The notes beneath the pieces are model-generated. The model was not told the DNA's origin, searched no databases, and was given only the letters and a program-made list of their open reading frames with translations. Positions 28,139-36,927 of a stretch of DNA of 64,000 nucleotides are shown piece after piece (positions within the stretch are counted from its first letter, which is position 1; each line of letters opens with the position of its first letter). The stretch comes from an uncultured bacterium (lineage in GTDB: Bacteria; Planctomycetota; Phycisphaerae; Phycisphaerales; SM1A02): positions 1 to 64,000 of the forward strand of contig CAITDI010000046.1 in assembly GCA_903891095.1 (NCBI GenBank). The letters run 5' to 3'. A program made the position numbers and the translations under genes.

Positions 28139-29404
28139 ATGGCGACGTTTGTCCAGAAGTTCGGCGGCACATCGGTCGGAGACCCACAACGCATTGCGCG
28201 CTGCGCTGCGCGTGTGAAGCAGCGCCGCGACGAAGGTCACTCCGTCGTCGTCGTCGTGAGCGCGATGGGCCACACGACGGATGAACTGATCGAACTCGCC
28301 GGCCGCGTGAGCGAGAAGCCTTCGCGTCGCGAGCTCGACATGCTGATGGCGACGGGCGAGCAGGTTTCGGTCGCGCTCGTTGCGATGGCGCTTGAGAAAC
28401 TGGGCGTCCCCGCGATCAGCCTCACGGGCGGCCAAGCCGGCATCCTGACCGACGGCGCGTTCGGCCGCGCGCGCATCATCCGCGTGGTTGGCGACCGTCT
28501 CGAGCAGGAACTCGCGGCAGGGCGCGTGCCCGTCGTCTGTGGTTTCCAGGGACTTTCGCTTGAAGGCGAGATCAACACGCTCGGCCGCGGCGGTTCCGAC
28601 ACGACCGCTGTTGCGCTCGCCGCCGCGCTTCGCGTGGGCGAGAAGGGCGGTTGCTGCGAGATCTTTACCGATGTCGACGGCGTCTACACCGCCGACCCGC
28701 GGCTCGTACCCAACGCGTCCAAGCTCGCGCGCATCAGCTACGAGGAAATGCTCGAGCTCGCGTTGCTCGGCGCACAAGTCATGCACCCGCGCGCCGTGCT
28801 CTTCGGCGAGCGATACGGCGTTCCGATTCATGTCCGACACAGCCAGCGTCCCGACGAGGGGACGATGATCTGCAGGGAGACTCCCGAGATGGAAGATGTC
28901 ATGGTCGTCGGTGCGGCGCTCAAGCCGGACCTTGGTCGCGTGAGCCTGCGCCGCATCCCCAACAACCCCGGCGTGCAAGGCATGCTGTTCGACGCCGTCG
29001 CCAAGGCGGGGATCATGGTCGACGACATCATGCAGACGGAGTTCGGCGAGATCGCATCGATCTCGTTCACCGTCGACCACGGCGACCTCGCCGACGTCAA
29101 GATCGCGGCCTCGCAGGTGCTCGATCGCGTCGGCACGGGCGAACTCGCGATCGAGATCGGCCTCGCGAAGATCTCGGTCGTCGGCACGGGCATGAAGAGC
29201 CACTCCGGCGTCGCGAGCCGCATGTTCGTGGCGCTCGGCGCAGCGGGAATCCCGATCCACAACATCACGACCAGCGAGATCAAGATCTCCTGCATCCTCG
29301 GCAAGGAACACGCTCAGAAAGCGCTCGCGATCGCGCACGAGGTGTTCGGTCTCGACAAGATCGGTGCGTCGCGCACCGAGCAAGCGGCCGCCGCGGCGCG
29401 CTGA
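28139..29404 (+). CDS. lysC: Aspartate kinase
   Basis: A 421-aa enzyme that phosphorylates aspartate, the first step toward Lys, Thr, Met and diaminopimelate. The N-terminal kinase domain has KFGGTSVGD (7-15), VVVVVSAMGHTTDELIELA, ATGEQVSVALVA, GRGGSDTTAVALAAAL and ADPRLVPNA. Two C-terminal ACT domains (about 265-410) carry GVQGMLFDAVAKAGIMVDDI and MKSHSGVASRMFVALGAAGI, so feedback inhibition by Lys and/or Thr is expected. It is the monofunctional class with no fused homoserine dehydrogenase or DapG-type alternate start evident. The start ATG follows GCACCTCCC. No lysine riboswitch fits the 49-bp leader. Confidence 0.95.
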   Translation: MATFVQKFGGTSVGDPQRIARCAARVKQRRDEGHSVVVVVSAMGHTTDELIELAGRVSEKPSRRELDMLMATGEQVSVALVAMALEKLGVPAISLTGGQAGILTDGAFGRARIIRVVGDRLEQELAAGRVPVVCGFQGLSLEGEINTLGRGGSDTTAVALAAALRVGEKGGCCEIFTDVDGVYTADPRLVPNASKLARISYEEMLELALLGAQVMHPRAVLFGERYGVPIHVRHSQRPDEGTMICRETPEMEDVMVVGAALKPDLGRVSLRRIPNNPGVQGMLFDAVAKAGIMVDDIMQTEFGEIASISFTVDHGDLADVKIAASQVLDRVGTGELAIEIGLAKISVVGTGMKSHSGVASRMFVALGAAGIPIHNITTSEIKISCILGKEHAQKALAIAHEVFGLDKIGASRTEQAAAAAR

Positions 29405-29513
29405 GTCGCACCCGCCGTCGACCGCGCGCGACGTCTACGCAGGCAAGTCCGACACTTTTTCCGCGTGTGGTCCCAGCCACATTTGGAAGCAGGAGGGCTG
29501 CGGGTACATTCCT

Positions 29514-29533
29514 CGCGTGGCATCGCGTGGCAT
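29514..29533. repeat. 10-bp perfect tandem repeat
   Basis: Two copies of cgcgtggcat in the leader of the Ser/Thr kinase gene. Confidence 0.75.
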
Positions 29534-29560
29534 CGCCACAGTCAGGACGTAGAGCGCACC

Positions 29561-32047
29561 ATGGATCCAGGCGAGCAGAACCTCGCGACGGACTTTCTCT
29601 TCGGCAACGTGGACAAGGGCCTTCTGGCCCAGCCTCCGCGCGTCCGTGGTGTCCGCTTGGACAAAATGATCGGTGAAGGCGCGTTCGGCATCGTCTGGAA
29701 GGGCGAGCAGTTCGAGCCGGTCACGCGTCTGGTCGCCGTCAAGATCCTGCGCATGGGCGCGCTCACCTCGCATGCGCTCCGTCGCTTCGAAGCGGAGAAG
29801 ATCGCGCTCGCGCGGCTCGAGCATCCGCACATCGCCCACATCCTCGACGCCGGCACGACGCAGGAGGGCGCTCCGTACCTCGTGATGGAGTACGTCGACG
29901 GCATGCCGTTCGACGCGTGGTGCCATCGCAACCGCGACTCGCTCGAGGCGCGCGTGCGCATGCTCGTGCTTGTGTGCCGCGCGATCGGATACGCGCATCG
30001 GCAGGGCATCCTGCATCGCGACCTCAAGCCCGCGAATGTGCTTGTCCGCTGCGTCGGCGCCGGAAGCGATGCTTCGGCAACCGACGAGCCGCGCATCATC
30101 GATTTCGGCGTCGCGAAGCTGGTCGGCTTTGACGCGCTGCGCACCGAGACGATGCAACGGCCGACCGCCGCGACGCCCGCGTACATGTCGCCAGAAGTTG
30201 CGTCTGGATCCGCCGAGATCGACGGACGCGTCGACGTCTGGTCGCTCGGCGTGATGCTGTTTGAAGCGCTCGTCGGATCGCGCCCGTTCCGCAGCGAGCG
30301 CGACGGCATGGCTGGCGCGCTCGACCTGCAGAAGCAGATCACGGAAGGCCGCATCCCGCGACCGAGCCAGTTGCTCGCACCTGGAGCGCCGCGCAGCGTG
30401 CGTGCCGCGCTGGAAGACGAACTCGACTGGATCGCGGTGCGCGCACTCGAACGTTCGCCCGCGCGCCGCTACGTCACGCCCGACGAGCTCGCGGATGACC
30501 TCGAGCGCTGGCTTGCGGGTTCGCCGGTTTCCGCACGGCCTGCGACGGCCGCGTACCGCCTGCGAAAGTTCACGCGTCGCCATCGTGGCCCGATCCTCGT
30601 TGCGCTGACGGTGAGCGTCGCGGGTGCCGTGGCCATCGCCGGCCTCACCGCGGGCTACGTGCAGAGCCGCAGGCAAGCGAGTCGCTGGCAGGAGATCGCG
30701 CGTCTCAACCGATCGATGCTCACGGCGCTCGACCCAGCGGTCGCGCAGGGGCTTGATCCCCGCCTGCTCAAGCTTGTCCTGGTCGAAGCCGAGCTCGAGC
30801 TCGAGCGACAGCAGCGCGACCCGATCGTCGAGGCCGAAGTGCGCTCCGCGCTGGGTCTGGCGCACGCCGCGACGGGCGACTTTGACGCAGCGCTCCTGCA
30901 GTTCAAGCGCGAACGAGAAGTGCGACTTGCTGCGGGTCTCGCCGAAACCTCGCCGGACGTGCGCGGCATCGACAACGCGATCGGCCATGCGCTCGTCGAG
31001 TCGCACGCACTGGACCAGGCGCAGGCGCCGCTCGAGCGCGCTGCACGAGGAAACGACCTCATCGCCGCGAACGCGATCCACAACCTCGCATCGCTCGCCC
31101 GCGCACGCGGCGACTCGGCGCGTGCCGACGCGCTGCTGCGCGACGCTCTCGCGCGCAAGGCGATGCTCCCCGACGTCCCTGTCACGAGCAAGCTCGATAC
31201 CGAACAGGAACTGGCGCTCGTGCTCGCGGAAAGCGGCCGCTACTCCGATGCGGAGCCGATCGCGCGATCGCTTTACCGATCGAAGCTGCAGATGCTTGGC
31301 GCACGTCATCCCAGCGCGCTTCGCGCCGCGAACAACCTCGCTGAATCTCTCCTCGCGCTCGGGCAGGCGGCGGAAGCCAAGGCGCTCCTTGAGGCGAGCA
31401 TCGCGCCATTGGCAGAAGTGCTCGGCGACCTGCACGAGGACACGCTCTCCGCGCGCAACAACCTTGCCGAGGCGGTGCTTCAACTCGGAGACGCAAAGGC
31501 AGCGGTCGGGCTGTACACGCAGAACCACGAGGCCTTCCTCAAGCGCTCGGGACCGAACGACGCGCGCACGATCCTGGCCGCCGCGAATCTCGCGCAAAGC
31601 CTTGCGCTTGCCAACGAGGATGCGACGGCCGAGACGATGTTCAAGCAGACGACGGACTCCGCGCTCCGCGCGCTCGGGCCGTCCAACCGCATCACGCTCG
31701 CGAACGACGCCAACTACGCGGCGTTCCTCACCGAGCACGCGCGGTTTGCCGAGGCTGTCGTGGTGCTTGAACGCGCGGCGCCGCTGATCGAGCGAGAACT
31801 TGGCAGGGCGCATCCGCAGTGCCTCGCGGCGCGGACGTCGCTTGCGCGCGCGCGCATCGGACTCGGGCAGCCGGCACGCGCACTCGAGGCGCTCGCCGAC
31901 GCCGAGTCGCTGGCCGTGCCTGGTCAGCCGTTGACGAGCATGCACCGTCGGTCGATGGAGATCGCGATGCAGGCTGCGGTTGCCGCCGGCGACAACGGGC
32001 GCGCCGATCGACTCAAGGCGCTGCTGGCCTCCGCGAAGACGCCGTGA
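29561..32047 (+). CDS. Transmembrane Ser/Thr protein kinase with TPR tail
   Basis: An 828-aa Hanks-type kinase. Kinase domain about 28-320: Gly loop IGEGAFGIVWKG, VAIK-type Lys in LVAVKILRM, catalytic HRDLKPANV (152-160), DFG in IIDFGVAKL (about 179-187), and MSPEVASG for APE. A transmembrane helix at about 343-367 (PILVALTVSVAGAVAIAGLTAG) leads to an extracytoplasmic region of 460 residues built from tetratricopeptide-like repeats (ALGLAHAATGDFDAALLQF, NNLAESLLALGQAAEAKALL, NNLAEAVLQLGDAKAAVGLY). The architecture is that of planctomycete receptor-type kinases. The unit is apparently monocistronic. Substrates and ligand are unknown. ATG 29561 is the first start near the conserved part. Confidence 0.93.
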   Translation: MDPGEQNLATDFLFGNVDKGLLAQPPRVRGVRLDKMIGEGAFGIVWKGEQFEPVTRLVAVKILRMGALTSHALRRFEAEKIALARLEHPHIAHILDAGTTQEGAPYLVMEYVDGMPFDAWCHRNRDSLEARVRMLVLVCRAIGYAHRQGILHRDLKPANVLVRCVGAGSDASATDEPRIIDFGVAKLVGFDALRTETMQRPTAATPAYMSPEVASGSAEIDGRVDVWSLGVMLFEALVGSRPFRSERDGMAGALDLQKQITEGRIPRPSQLLAPGAPRSVRAALEDELDWIAVRALERSPARRYVTPDELADDLERWLAGSPVSARPATAAYRLRKFTRRHRGPILVALTVSVAGAVAIAGLTAGYVQSRRQASRWQEIARLNRSMLTALDPAVAQGLDPRLLKLVLVEAELELERQQRDPIVEAEVRSALGLAHAATGDFDAALLQFKREREVRLAAGLAETSPDVRGIDNAIGHALVESHALDQAQAPLERAARGNDLIAANAIHNLASLARARGDSARADALLRDALARKAMLPDVPVTSKLDTEQELALVLAESGRYSDAEPIARSLYRSKLQMLGARHPSALRAANNLAESLLALGQAAEAKALLEASIAPLAEVLGDLHEDTLSARNNLAEAVLQLGDAKAAVGLYTQNHEAFLKRSGPNDARTILAAANLAQSLALANEDATAETMFKQTTDSALRALGPSNRITLANDANYAAFLTEHARFAEAVVVLERAAPLIERELGRAHPQCLAARTSLARARIGLGQPARALEALADAESLAVPGQPLTSMHRRSMEIAMQAAVAAGDNGRADRLKALLASAKTP

Positions 32048-32132
32048 CCACATTGGTCATAGAGCGCCGTACTCTGTGACTGAAATCGTCACGCCGCGAA
32101 CCCGTGCAGCTCGGCCGATCCGAAACCCAGGC

Positions 32133-32345
32133 TCAACTGCGATTCGAACGGCGTCTGCGCCGGGCTTCGGCGACCAGGATGATCGAGAGCACGAGAACGG
32201 CCGCGCCAACCGCGAACACGCCCATCAAGATTGCGCCGACGACCACGACGAACAGCGCGGCAACTACAACGGCGCCGATCGCGATCGCGCCGAGTGCAGC
32301 AGCGGCAGCGAGCGCAGCAAGGAAGTACAGCAAGAGGCCATGCAT
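32133..32345 (-). CDS. Small hydrophobic membrane protein
   Basis: A 70-aa protein that is almost entirely hydrophobic. Two transmembrane helices (about 4-28, LLLYFLAALAAAAALGAIAI, and 30-58) end in a basic cytoplasmic tail, VAEARRRRRSNRS, fitting the positive-inside rule. ATG 32345 has GGAG upstream. I do not recognise a family. It stands between the kinase gene and the convergent tsaE operon and is transcribed toward the kinase 3' end. It could be a minor membrane peptide with no known function. The composition, basic tail and Shine-Dalgarno make a chance frame unlikely but not excluded. Confidence 0.5.
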   Translation of the reverse strand: MHGLLLYFLAALAAAAALGAIAIGAVVVAALFVVVVGAILMGVFAVGAAVLVLSIILVAEARRRRRSNRS

Positions 32346-32546
32346 CAGGATCCGGCTCCCCTCCAAGTCGCCCTGATACCCCACTTAACAGAATATGCAT
32401 TATCAGACTTTGGATCTGTAGCTCAAAGCGGGGCTTTGCCAGCACGCCAACCGAGCGATCCATGATCGGCATGCTGCTGCCAGCAACCCCACAGAACACA
32501 CGACCTCTTGGCGTGGAGCCCATGCCGTTCAGTCATCGCCGCCGGC

Positions 32547-33236
32547 TCACTCGTCGAACTCAGGCGTGTCCTTGCCCGCGATGCGATGGCGCATCAGCAG
32601 CCAGTCGCCGAGATCCGCAAGTTTGCAGCGGGGCGAGCAGAACGGGACGTGGGTCGCCGAATCCCCCGCCGCCGACTTGCCGCAAACCGGACAGGCAGGG
32701 GCCGTGAGCTTCGGGGCGCGCACCAGGAGCGAGAGCCCCTCGGCAAGCCGACGCTGCTGCCGGTCGTCGAAGCCGTGAACATCGATGGTCAGGGCCCTGC
32801 CTGGTTCACCATCGAGTTCCGCCGCCTCGGCATGATCAAGTCGGATGCGAAGGCTGCGTTCCGGAAGGGCGCCTGCGATGCGCTCAGGCCATTCGATCGC
32901 GATCACGGCGTTGCCCGCGAGCAATTCGTCGAAGCCGAGCGACTCCAGGTCGTCGGGGCCGATTCGCCACGAGTCGATGTGCGTCAGCGTGCGGTCGGCG
33001 CCGCGATGGTCCATCCGCAGGGTGAACGTCGGACTCGCGATCGCGGTGTCTTCGGCGCCCAGGCCCTGAGCAAGTCCGCGCACCAATGTCGTCTTGCCTG
33101 CGCCGAGATCGCCGGACAGCAACAGCACGATGGCGCCGGGGTGCGCGGTTGTCGACGAGAGAAGATCGCCAAGCACGGCGCCAAACTGCTCGGTCTGTTC
33201 GCGATCACGGAGATGGAAGGACAGGGGGAATATCAC
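32547..33236 (-). CDS. tsaE: TsaE ATPase fused to a YacG zinc-ribbon domain
   Basis: A 229-aa protein. Residues 1-160 are TsaE, the ATPase of the t6A37 tRNA modification complex: P-loop SGDLGAGKTTLVRGLAQ (42-50), ASPTFTL, and HIDSWRIGPDDLESLGFDEL. Residues 178-222 match YacG, a small zinc protein known as a gyrase inhibitor: Cys182, Cys185, Cys200 and Cys204 in CPVCGK...PFCSPRCKLADLGDWL. YacG is normally a separate protein of about 65 aa. It is the last gene of pgsA-pgpA-thiL-tsaE. Its ATG overlaps the thiL stop (ATGA). Whether the zinc domain regulates gyrase or binds tRNA here is unknown. Confidence 0.92.
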   Translation of the reverse strand: MIFPLSFHLRDREQTEQFGAVLGDLLSSTTAHPGAIVLLLSGDLGAGKTTLVRGLAQGLGAEDTAIASPTFTLRMDHRGADRTLTHIDSWRIGPDDLESLGFDELLAGNAVIAIEWPERIAGALPERSLRIRLDHAEAAELDGEPGRALTIDVHGFDDRQQRRLAEGLSLLVRAPKLTAPACPVCGKSAAGDSATHVPFCSPRCKLADLGDWLLMRHRIAGKDTPEFDE

Positions 33237-34486
33237 GGCGCGACTCCCCCGCCATCATGCTCGAAACCTCGGCGCGTTGCATCGAATGTGAAGCCGCCAT
33301 CGCGGACGATCACGACACCGCCCCCCTCTCGAACGGTTCCGATGCGCGTGACGGCGATGCCCGCCACCTCGCGCGGCACCTCGCCGCGGGCGGTGAACAC
33401 GAGTTCGTAGTCCTCGCCTTGCCCGATCGCGGCGCGCGGATCGCATCCAGCCGAGACGGGTACCGCGGCGAGCTCGACGTCGATCCCAACCCTGGACATG
33501 CTGGCGATGTGCCCGAGATCGCGCCCGAGCCCGTCACTCACGTCGATCATCGCGCCCACGCGGGTTCCGAGCGCATCGCACAGTCCGTGCGCCACGGCGA
33601 GGCGCGGCGTGAAATCGAGATGTCGCCCGAGACCGGTCACGGCGTCCCACGCGCCGCCAATGGTGCCGGTCACATAAACGCCGTCGCCTGGGCGCGCATC
33701 GCTGCGAAGCGCGAGCGTCGACGACGCCGCACGCTTGCCGGCCACAATCGCGACGCACGCGATCAACGGCGCGTCGGGGGCGGAGCCGATGTGTTCGCGC
33801 TCATCGATCGCGATCAGCGGCACGCCCCATCGTTCGGCGGTTTGACGGATTCCATCGAGGAGACGCGCGCGTCGATCAGCCGAGCAGCCGCGCGCGCGCA
33901 CCACGCCCGCCGCGATCGCGAGCGGGACCGCGTTGCCCATCGCGGCGACATCGCTGAGGTTCCGCAGCACCGCCTTGCGGCCGATGATGAACGGATCGCA
34001 GCCGCGCGGCGCATGTCGGCCTTCGATCGCACTGTCGCACGCGATGAGGAGCGAGTGCGGGTTCTGTGTGCCAGCGCGCAACTGCGCGGCGCAGATCACG
34101 GTCTCGGACGACTGCGGGACTTCCGACACCGCGACATCGCCGCCGACGATAGGCACGCCGATGCGGTCCGACTCATCGCGAAGTCCCGCGTGCAGCGCGA
34201 GCGCGAATTCGCCTGCGATTCCGTTCGGGAGCACGACACCGACGACGCTGCATCCGCCGTTGCTCGGCGTGGACCCAGCGCCACAGATCGCGCGACGGCC
34301 CATCGATCTCCACGCGGCCTCATCGCTGGACGCGATCTCGACCGCAACGCCGACGGTCAACTGCAGCCGCTCGGGATCCGCGCACATCTCGACGACGGCC
34401 ATGTCGTCGCCCGGCGGCACGGTCACATGCGCAGGCAGGCGTGCGTTGTCGCGGAACACATGCGCGAGCAGCTCGAATTCGCGCAT
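33233..34486 (-). CDS. thiL: Thiamine-monophosphate kinase with apparent N-domain duplication
   Basis: A 417-aa enzyme that phosphorylates thiamine monophosphate to the diphosphate cofactor. ThiL is usually about 320 aa. The Mg/ATP marks are spread over two successive AIRS-N-like segments. Segment 1 (about 26-137) has GDDMAVVE and GVPIVGGDVAVSEV. Segment 2 (about 143-250) has LIACDSAIEGRHA, IIGRKAVLRNLSDVAAMGN and GVPLIAIDE. The C-terminal AIRS domain is canonical: RPGDGVYVTGTIGGA, MIDVSDGLGRDLGHIA, GQGEDYELVF. Functional residues thus seem shared between the two segments. It is the third gene of the operon, with its ATG 1 bp after the pgpA stop and its stop overlapping the tsaE start. The order with phospholipid genes and tsaE is a recurring bacterial pairing for thiL. 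Confidence 0.88.
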   Translation of the reverse strand: MREFELLAHVFRDNARLPAHVTVPPGDDMAVVEMCADPERLQLTVGVAVEIASSDEAAWRSMGRRAICGAGSTPSNGGCSVVGVVLPNGIAGEFALALHAGLRDESDRIGVPIVGGDVAVSEVPQSSETVICAAQLRAGTQNPHSLLIACDSAIEGRHAPRGCDPFIIGRKAVLRNLSDVAAMGNAVPLAIAAGVVRARGCSADRRARLLDGIRQTAERWGVPLIAIDEREHIGSAPDAPLIACVAIVAGKRAASSTLALRSDARPGDGVYVTGTIGGAWDAVTGLGRHLDFTPRLAVAHGLCDALGTRVGAMIDVSDGLGRDLGHIASMSRVGIDVELAAVPVSAGCDPRAAIGQGEDYELVFTARGEVPREVAGIAVTRIGTVREGGGVVIVRDGGFTFDATRRGFEHDGGGVAP

Positions 34487-34487
34487 C

Positions 34488-34994
34488 TCAGCCCCAGAGT
34501 GCGCGCACGATGAGCTGGGTTGCGACGAGCGCGTAGAAACCAGCGACGAGGTCGTCGATCAGGATTCCGAGTCCGCCGGGGAACCGTTGCCAACCGCGCG
34601 CCGGCGGCGGCTTGATGATGTCGAACACGCGGAACGCGAAGAACGCGATGGCGCAGGTCGCGATGATGCGCGCGCTGTTCGTGCTCCACGGCAGCCACAT
34701 CAGCGCAAGCGACTGCCCTGCCACCTCGTCGGCGACCACCGCGCCGGGATCCTTCTTGCCGTAGCGGCGTTCGGCCATCTCGCCCCAGACGAGGCAGCCG
34801 ATGCCGAACACCAGGCCCATCGCCGCGAGCGCCATGTCGATCGTGCGCCCATCCGTCCGTGCAAACGCAAGCAGCATCGCCAGCGCGACCGGCGGAAGCG
34901 AGCCCCACGTGCCTGGCGCAGGCCGCATCAATCCCAGGCCCATGCCGGTCACGATCCAGTTGCCGATGCCTTCGTTGTTGCCTCGCGCGCTCAT
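34488..34994 (-). CDS. pgpA: Phosphatidylglycerophosphatase A
   Basis: A 168-aa inner-membrane enzyme that dephosphorylates phosphatidylglycerol phosphate to phosphatidylglycerol. Family marks: GMGLGLMRPAPGTWGSLP near the N-terminus, ADEVAGQSLALMWLPW, FRVFDIIKPPPARGWQRFPGG and LGILIDDLVAGFYA. Four hydrophobic segments. The start ATG overlaps the pgsA stop (ATGA), so synthesis is coupled to the enzyme that makes its substrate. An in-frame upstream extension is only an antisense-like reading of pgsA and is rejected. Confidence 0.94.
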   Translation of the reverse strand: MSARGNNEGIGNWIVTGMGLGLMRPAPGTWGSLPPVALAMLLAFARTDGRTIDMALAAMGLVFGIGCLVWGEMAERRYGKKDPGAVVADEVAGQSLALMWLPWSTNSARIIATCAIAFFAFRVFDIIKPPPARGWQRFPGGLGILIDDLVAGFYALVATQLIVRALWG

Positions 34995-35692
34995 GCCTTT
35001 GCTCCCCTTGTTTTTGGCGGCACGGTCTTTGGCGGCATGGTGTTCGGCGGCATGGCCTCCGGCGGCATGCGCAGCGCCCGATGGATGTAGGTGATCGAAC
35101 TCAGCACGGTCAGCACGACCGTCGCCCACGTCGAGCTGTCGCGAAGGAACACCTGCCAACCGTACGGCTCGATGCGCGTTGCGACGTACACGCAGCAGCC
35201 AACGCAGAACGACTGGACGAACATCTTGATCTTGCCAGACCAATCCGCGGGGAACGCGATGCCACGCGACTCCGCGTACGAGCGGATGCCCGTCACCAGA
35301 AGCTCGCGCACCAGGATGACCACGACCATCCACGGCGCGATCCCCGACCCGATCATCGAGTTGGCCGGGATGAGATCGCTCTGCGGAATCGGCGAGAAGA
35401 TCGGCGAGGCGAGGAAGATGAACCCGCCCAGGACCAGCGTCTTGTCAACCAACGGATCCATGATGCGGCCGAACACGCTGACCACACCCCAACGGCGGGC
35501 GAGGTAGCCGTCCAGAATGTCGGTCAGTGCCGCAACCGCGAAGAGGTACATCGCCCACGCGCCGGTTCGGGCGATCTCCTCGGCGGGGGCGCCGCGGTCC
35601 AGCCGCGCGAGGATCACGAAGAACAGCACCGCGAGGGCCAGGCGCACCATCGTGATCGCATTCGGAAGAGCCCGCCGAAACGGCGTCTGCAT
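34991..35692 (-). CDS. pgsA: CDP-diacylglycerol--glycerol-3-phosphate phosphatidyltransferase
   Basis: A 233-aa membrane enzyme that makes phosphatidylglycerol phosphate from CDP-diacylglycerol and glycerol-3-phosphate. The CDP-alcohol phosphotransferase signature is exact: Asp61-Gly62-x2-Ala65-Arg66-x8-Gly75-x3-Asp79-x3-Asp83 in DGYLARRWGVVSVFGRIMDP. The N-terminus LPNAITMVRLALA is typical. Several transmembrane helices follow. The C-terminal tail is a Met/Pro repeat (MPPEAMPPNTMPPKTVPPKT) encoded by a 15-bp tandem repeat. First gene of the pgsA-pgpA-thiL-tsaE operon, divergent from nuoJ. Confidence 0.94.
   Translation of the reverse strand: MQTPFRRALPNAITMVRLALAVLFFVILARLDRGAPAEEIARTGAWAMYLFAVAALTDILDGYLARRWGVVSVFGRIMDPLVDKTLVLGGFIFLASPIFSPIPQSDLIPANSMIGSGIAPWMVVVILVRELLVTGIRSYAESRGIAFPADWSGKIKMFVQSFCVGCCVYVATRIEPYGWQVFLRDSSTWATVVLTVLSSITYIHRALRMPPEAMPPNTMPPKTVPPKTRGAKA
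35016..35069. repeat. 15-bp tandem repeat, 3.6 copies
   Basis: Units begin ggcggca(t/c)gg and differ at their ends. They encode the MPPxx/VPPxT tail of PgsA. Confidence 0.9.
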
Positions 35693-35738
35693 GGGTCGGA
35701 TGCTAGCGACTCAACCCCCGCTCTGAGTTCGACCTTGG

Positions 35739-35767
35739 TTGCGGGAAACCCCCGTCAGCCCTACATT
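35739..35767 (+). promoter_or_regulatory. Candidate sigma70 promoter of nuoJKLMN
   Basis: ttgcgg (35739-35744) and tacatt (35762-35767) are 17 nt apart, in the 158-bp gap divergent from pgsA. Confidence 0.45.
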
Positions 35768-35850
35768 CCCGAACTCGGCGGTCGGCTGTCGACCGCCCCT
35801 TGGCCGTGACCAGCAATGGTCACGGTGGTCATTGCCTCATCGCAGGGGCG

Positions 35851-36927
35851 ATGACCGAGAACCTCAGAGACCGCGGCATGGATTGCGCCTTGTACTCCTC
35901 GTACTCCTCCCCCATCGCCACCGTCACGCTGCTTGAAGCAGCCCCCGCCGTTTCGCCCGCGCTTGCGCTGACCGTTGCAGCAGCGATTTCCGCTGCTGGA
36001 CTCGCGATGCTCATGCAGCCTGGACGCCGAGGCTTGCGCCTCGCAGGAACCGTCATCGGCCTCGCAGGCTTTGCGATGCTGATGGTCGAGGTGCTCAAGC
36101 GGGCAACTGCCGGTGCGCCCGAGGGCGGCTTCCCGCCGGTGTTCCCGGTGATCTTCGGGTTCCTCGCGATGGTCGGCGCGGTGCGCATGATCACGAGCCC
36201 GAGGCCCGTGTTCGCCGCGCTCTACTTCATCCTGGTCGTGATCGCGACAGCGGGCATGTTCCTGCTGCTTGGCGCGGAATTCATGGCGTTTGCGCTGGTG
36301 ATCGTCTACGCGGGCGCAATCCTGATCACCTACATGTTCGTGCTCATGCTCGCGCAGCAGTCGCCGGTCGCGGGCGAGGGCGACGCGTGGTACGACCGCG
36401 TGCCGCGCGAGGCAATCTCCGCGGTGATCGTCGGCTTCGTGATGCTCGCGACGCTCGGCGACGCGTACTTCTCGCCGGCGGCGCAGCGTTTCCGCGACGA
36501 CACGTCGATCGTGAGCGCGCGCGCGGGCGAGCAGGCCGCATGGCAGCGCCTCGAGTCGATGCCCAAGCTGCTGCTCGAGACGGCGCGCAAGGCCGAGCCC
36601 AAGACGGCGGCGGTCGTGTCGACCAACTTCGATGAACTCTCGAACCGCTCGAAGAACGCGACGCTCAAGGTGACGCTCGACGACGGCACCTCCAAGGACA
36701 TCGCGCTGGACGCGGCGCTGCTCCCGGAGAACAGCCGCCAGGTCGGCGTCGACCTCGTGTCGCGCTACCCGGCCGGACTGGAAATCGCGGGCGTCGTGCT
36801 GCTGATGGCGCTGTTCGGCGCCGTCATCCTCGCGCGCAAGCAGATCGAGCTCGGCGAAGACGAGCGCCGCGGAATCGCGGGCATGCGTCGACTGACCGTT
36901 GACGGCGAGGCAGGAGGTTCGCGATGA
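35851..36927 (+). CDS. nuoJ: NADH-quinone oxidoreductase subunit J with large insertion
   Basis: A 358-aa membrane subunit of complex I; the usual NuoJ is about 170-200 aa. The core is recognisable by helices around PVFPVIFGFLAMVGAVRMITSPR, ALYFILVVIATAGMFLLLGAEFMAF and IVYAGAILITYMFVLML. A soluble insertion of about 110 residues (VARPRE-like WYDRVPREA, then FRDDTSIVSARAG to SRQVGVDLV) precedes the last helix, GLEIAGVVLLMALFGAVILARK. The start is uncertain. TTG 35800, ATG 35851 (weak AGGGG) and ATG 35878 are in frame. First of nuoJKLMN, a block that lacks nuoA-I. The stop overlaps nuoK (ATGA). Confidence 0.88.
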   Translation: MTENLRDRGMDCALYSSYSSPIATVTLLEAAPAVSPALALTVAAAISAAGLAMLMQPGRRGLRLAGTVIGLAGFAMLMVEVLKRATAGAPEGGFPPVFPVIFGFLAMVGAVRMITSPRPVFAALYFILVVIATAGMFLLLGAEFMAFALVIVYAGAILITYMFVLMLAQQSPVAGEGDAWYDRVPREAISAVIVGFVMLATLGDAYFSPAAQRFRDDTSIVSARAGEQAAWQRLESMPKLLLETARKAEPKTAAVVSTNFDELSNRSKNATLKVTLDDGTSKDIALDAALLPENSRQVGVDLVSRYPAGLEIAGVVLLMALFGAVILARKQIELGEDERRGIAGMRRLTVDGEAGGSR

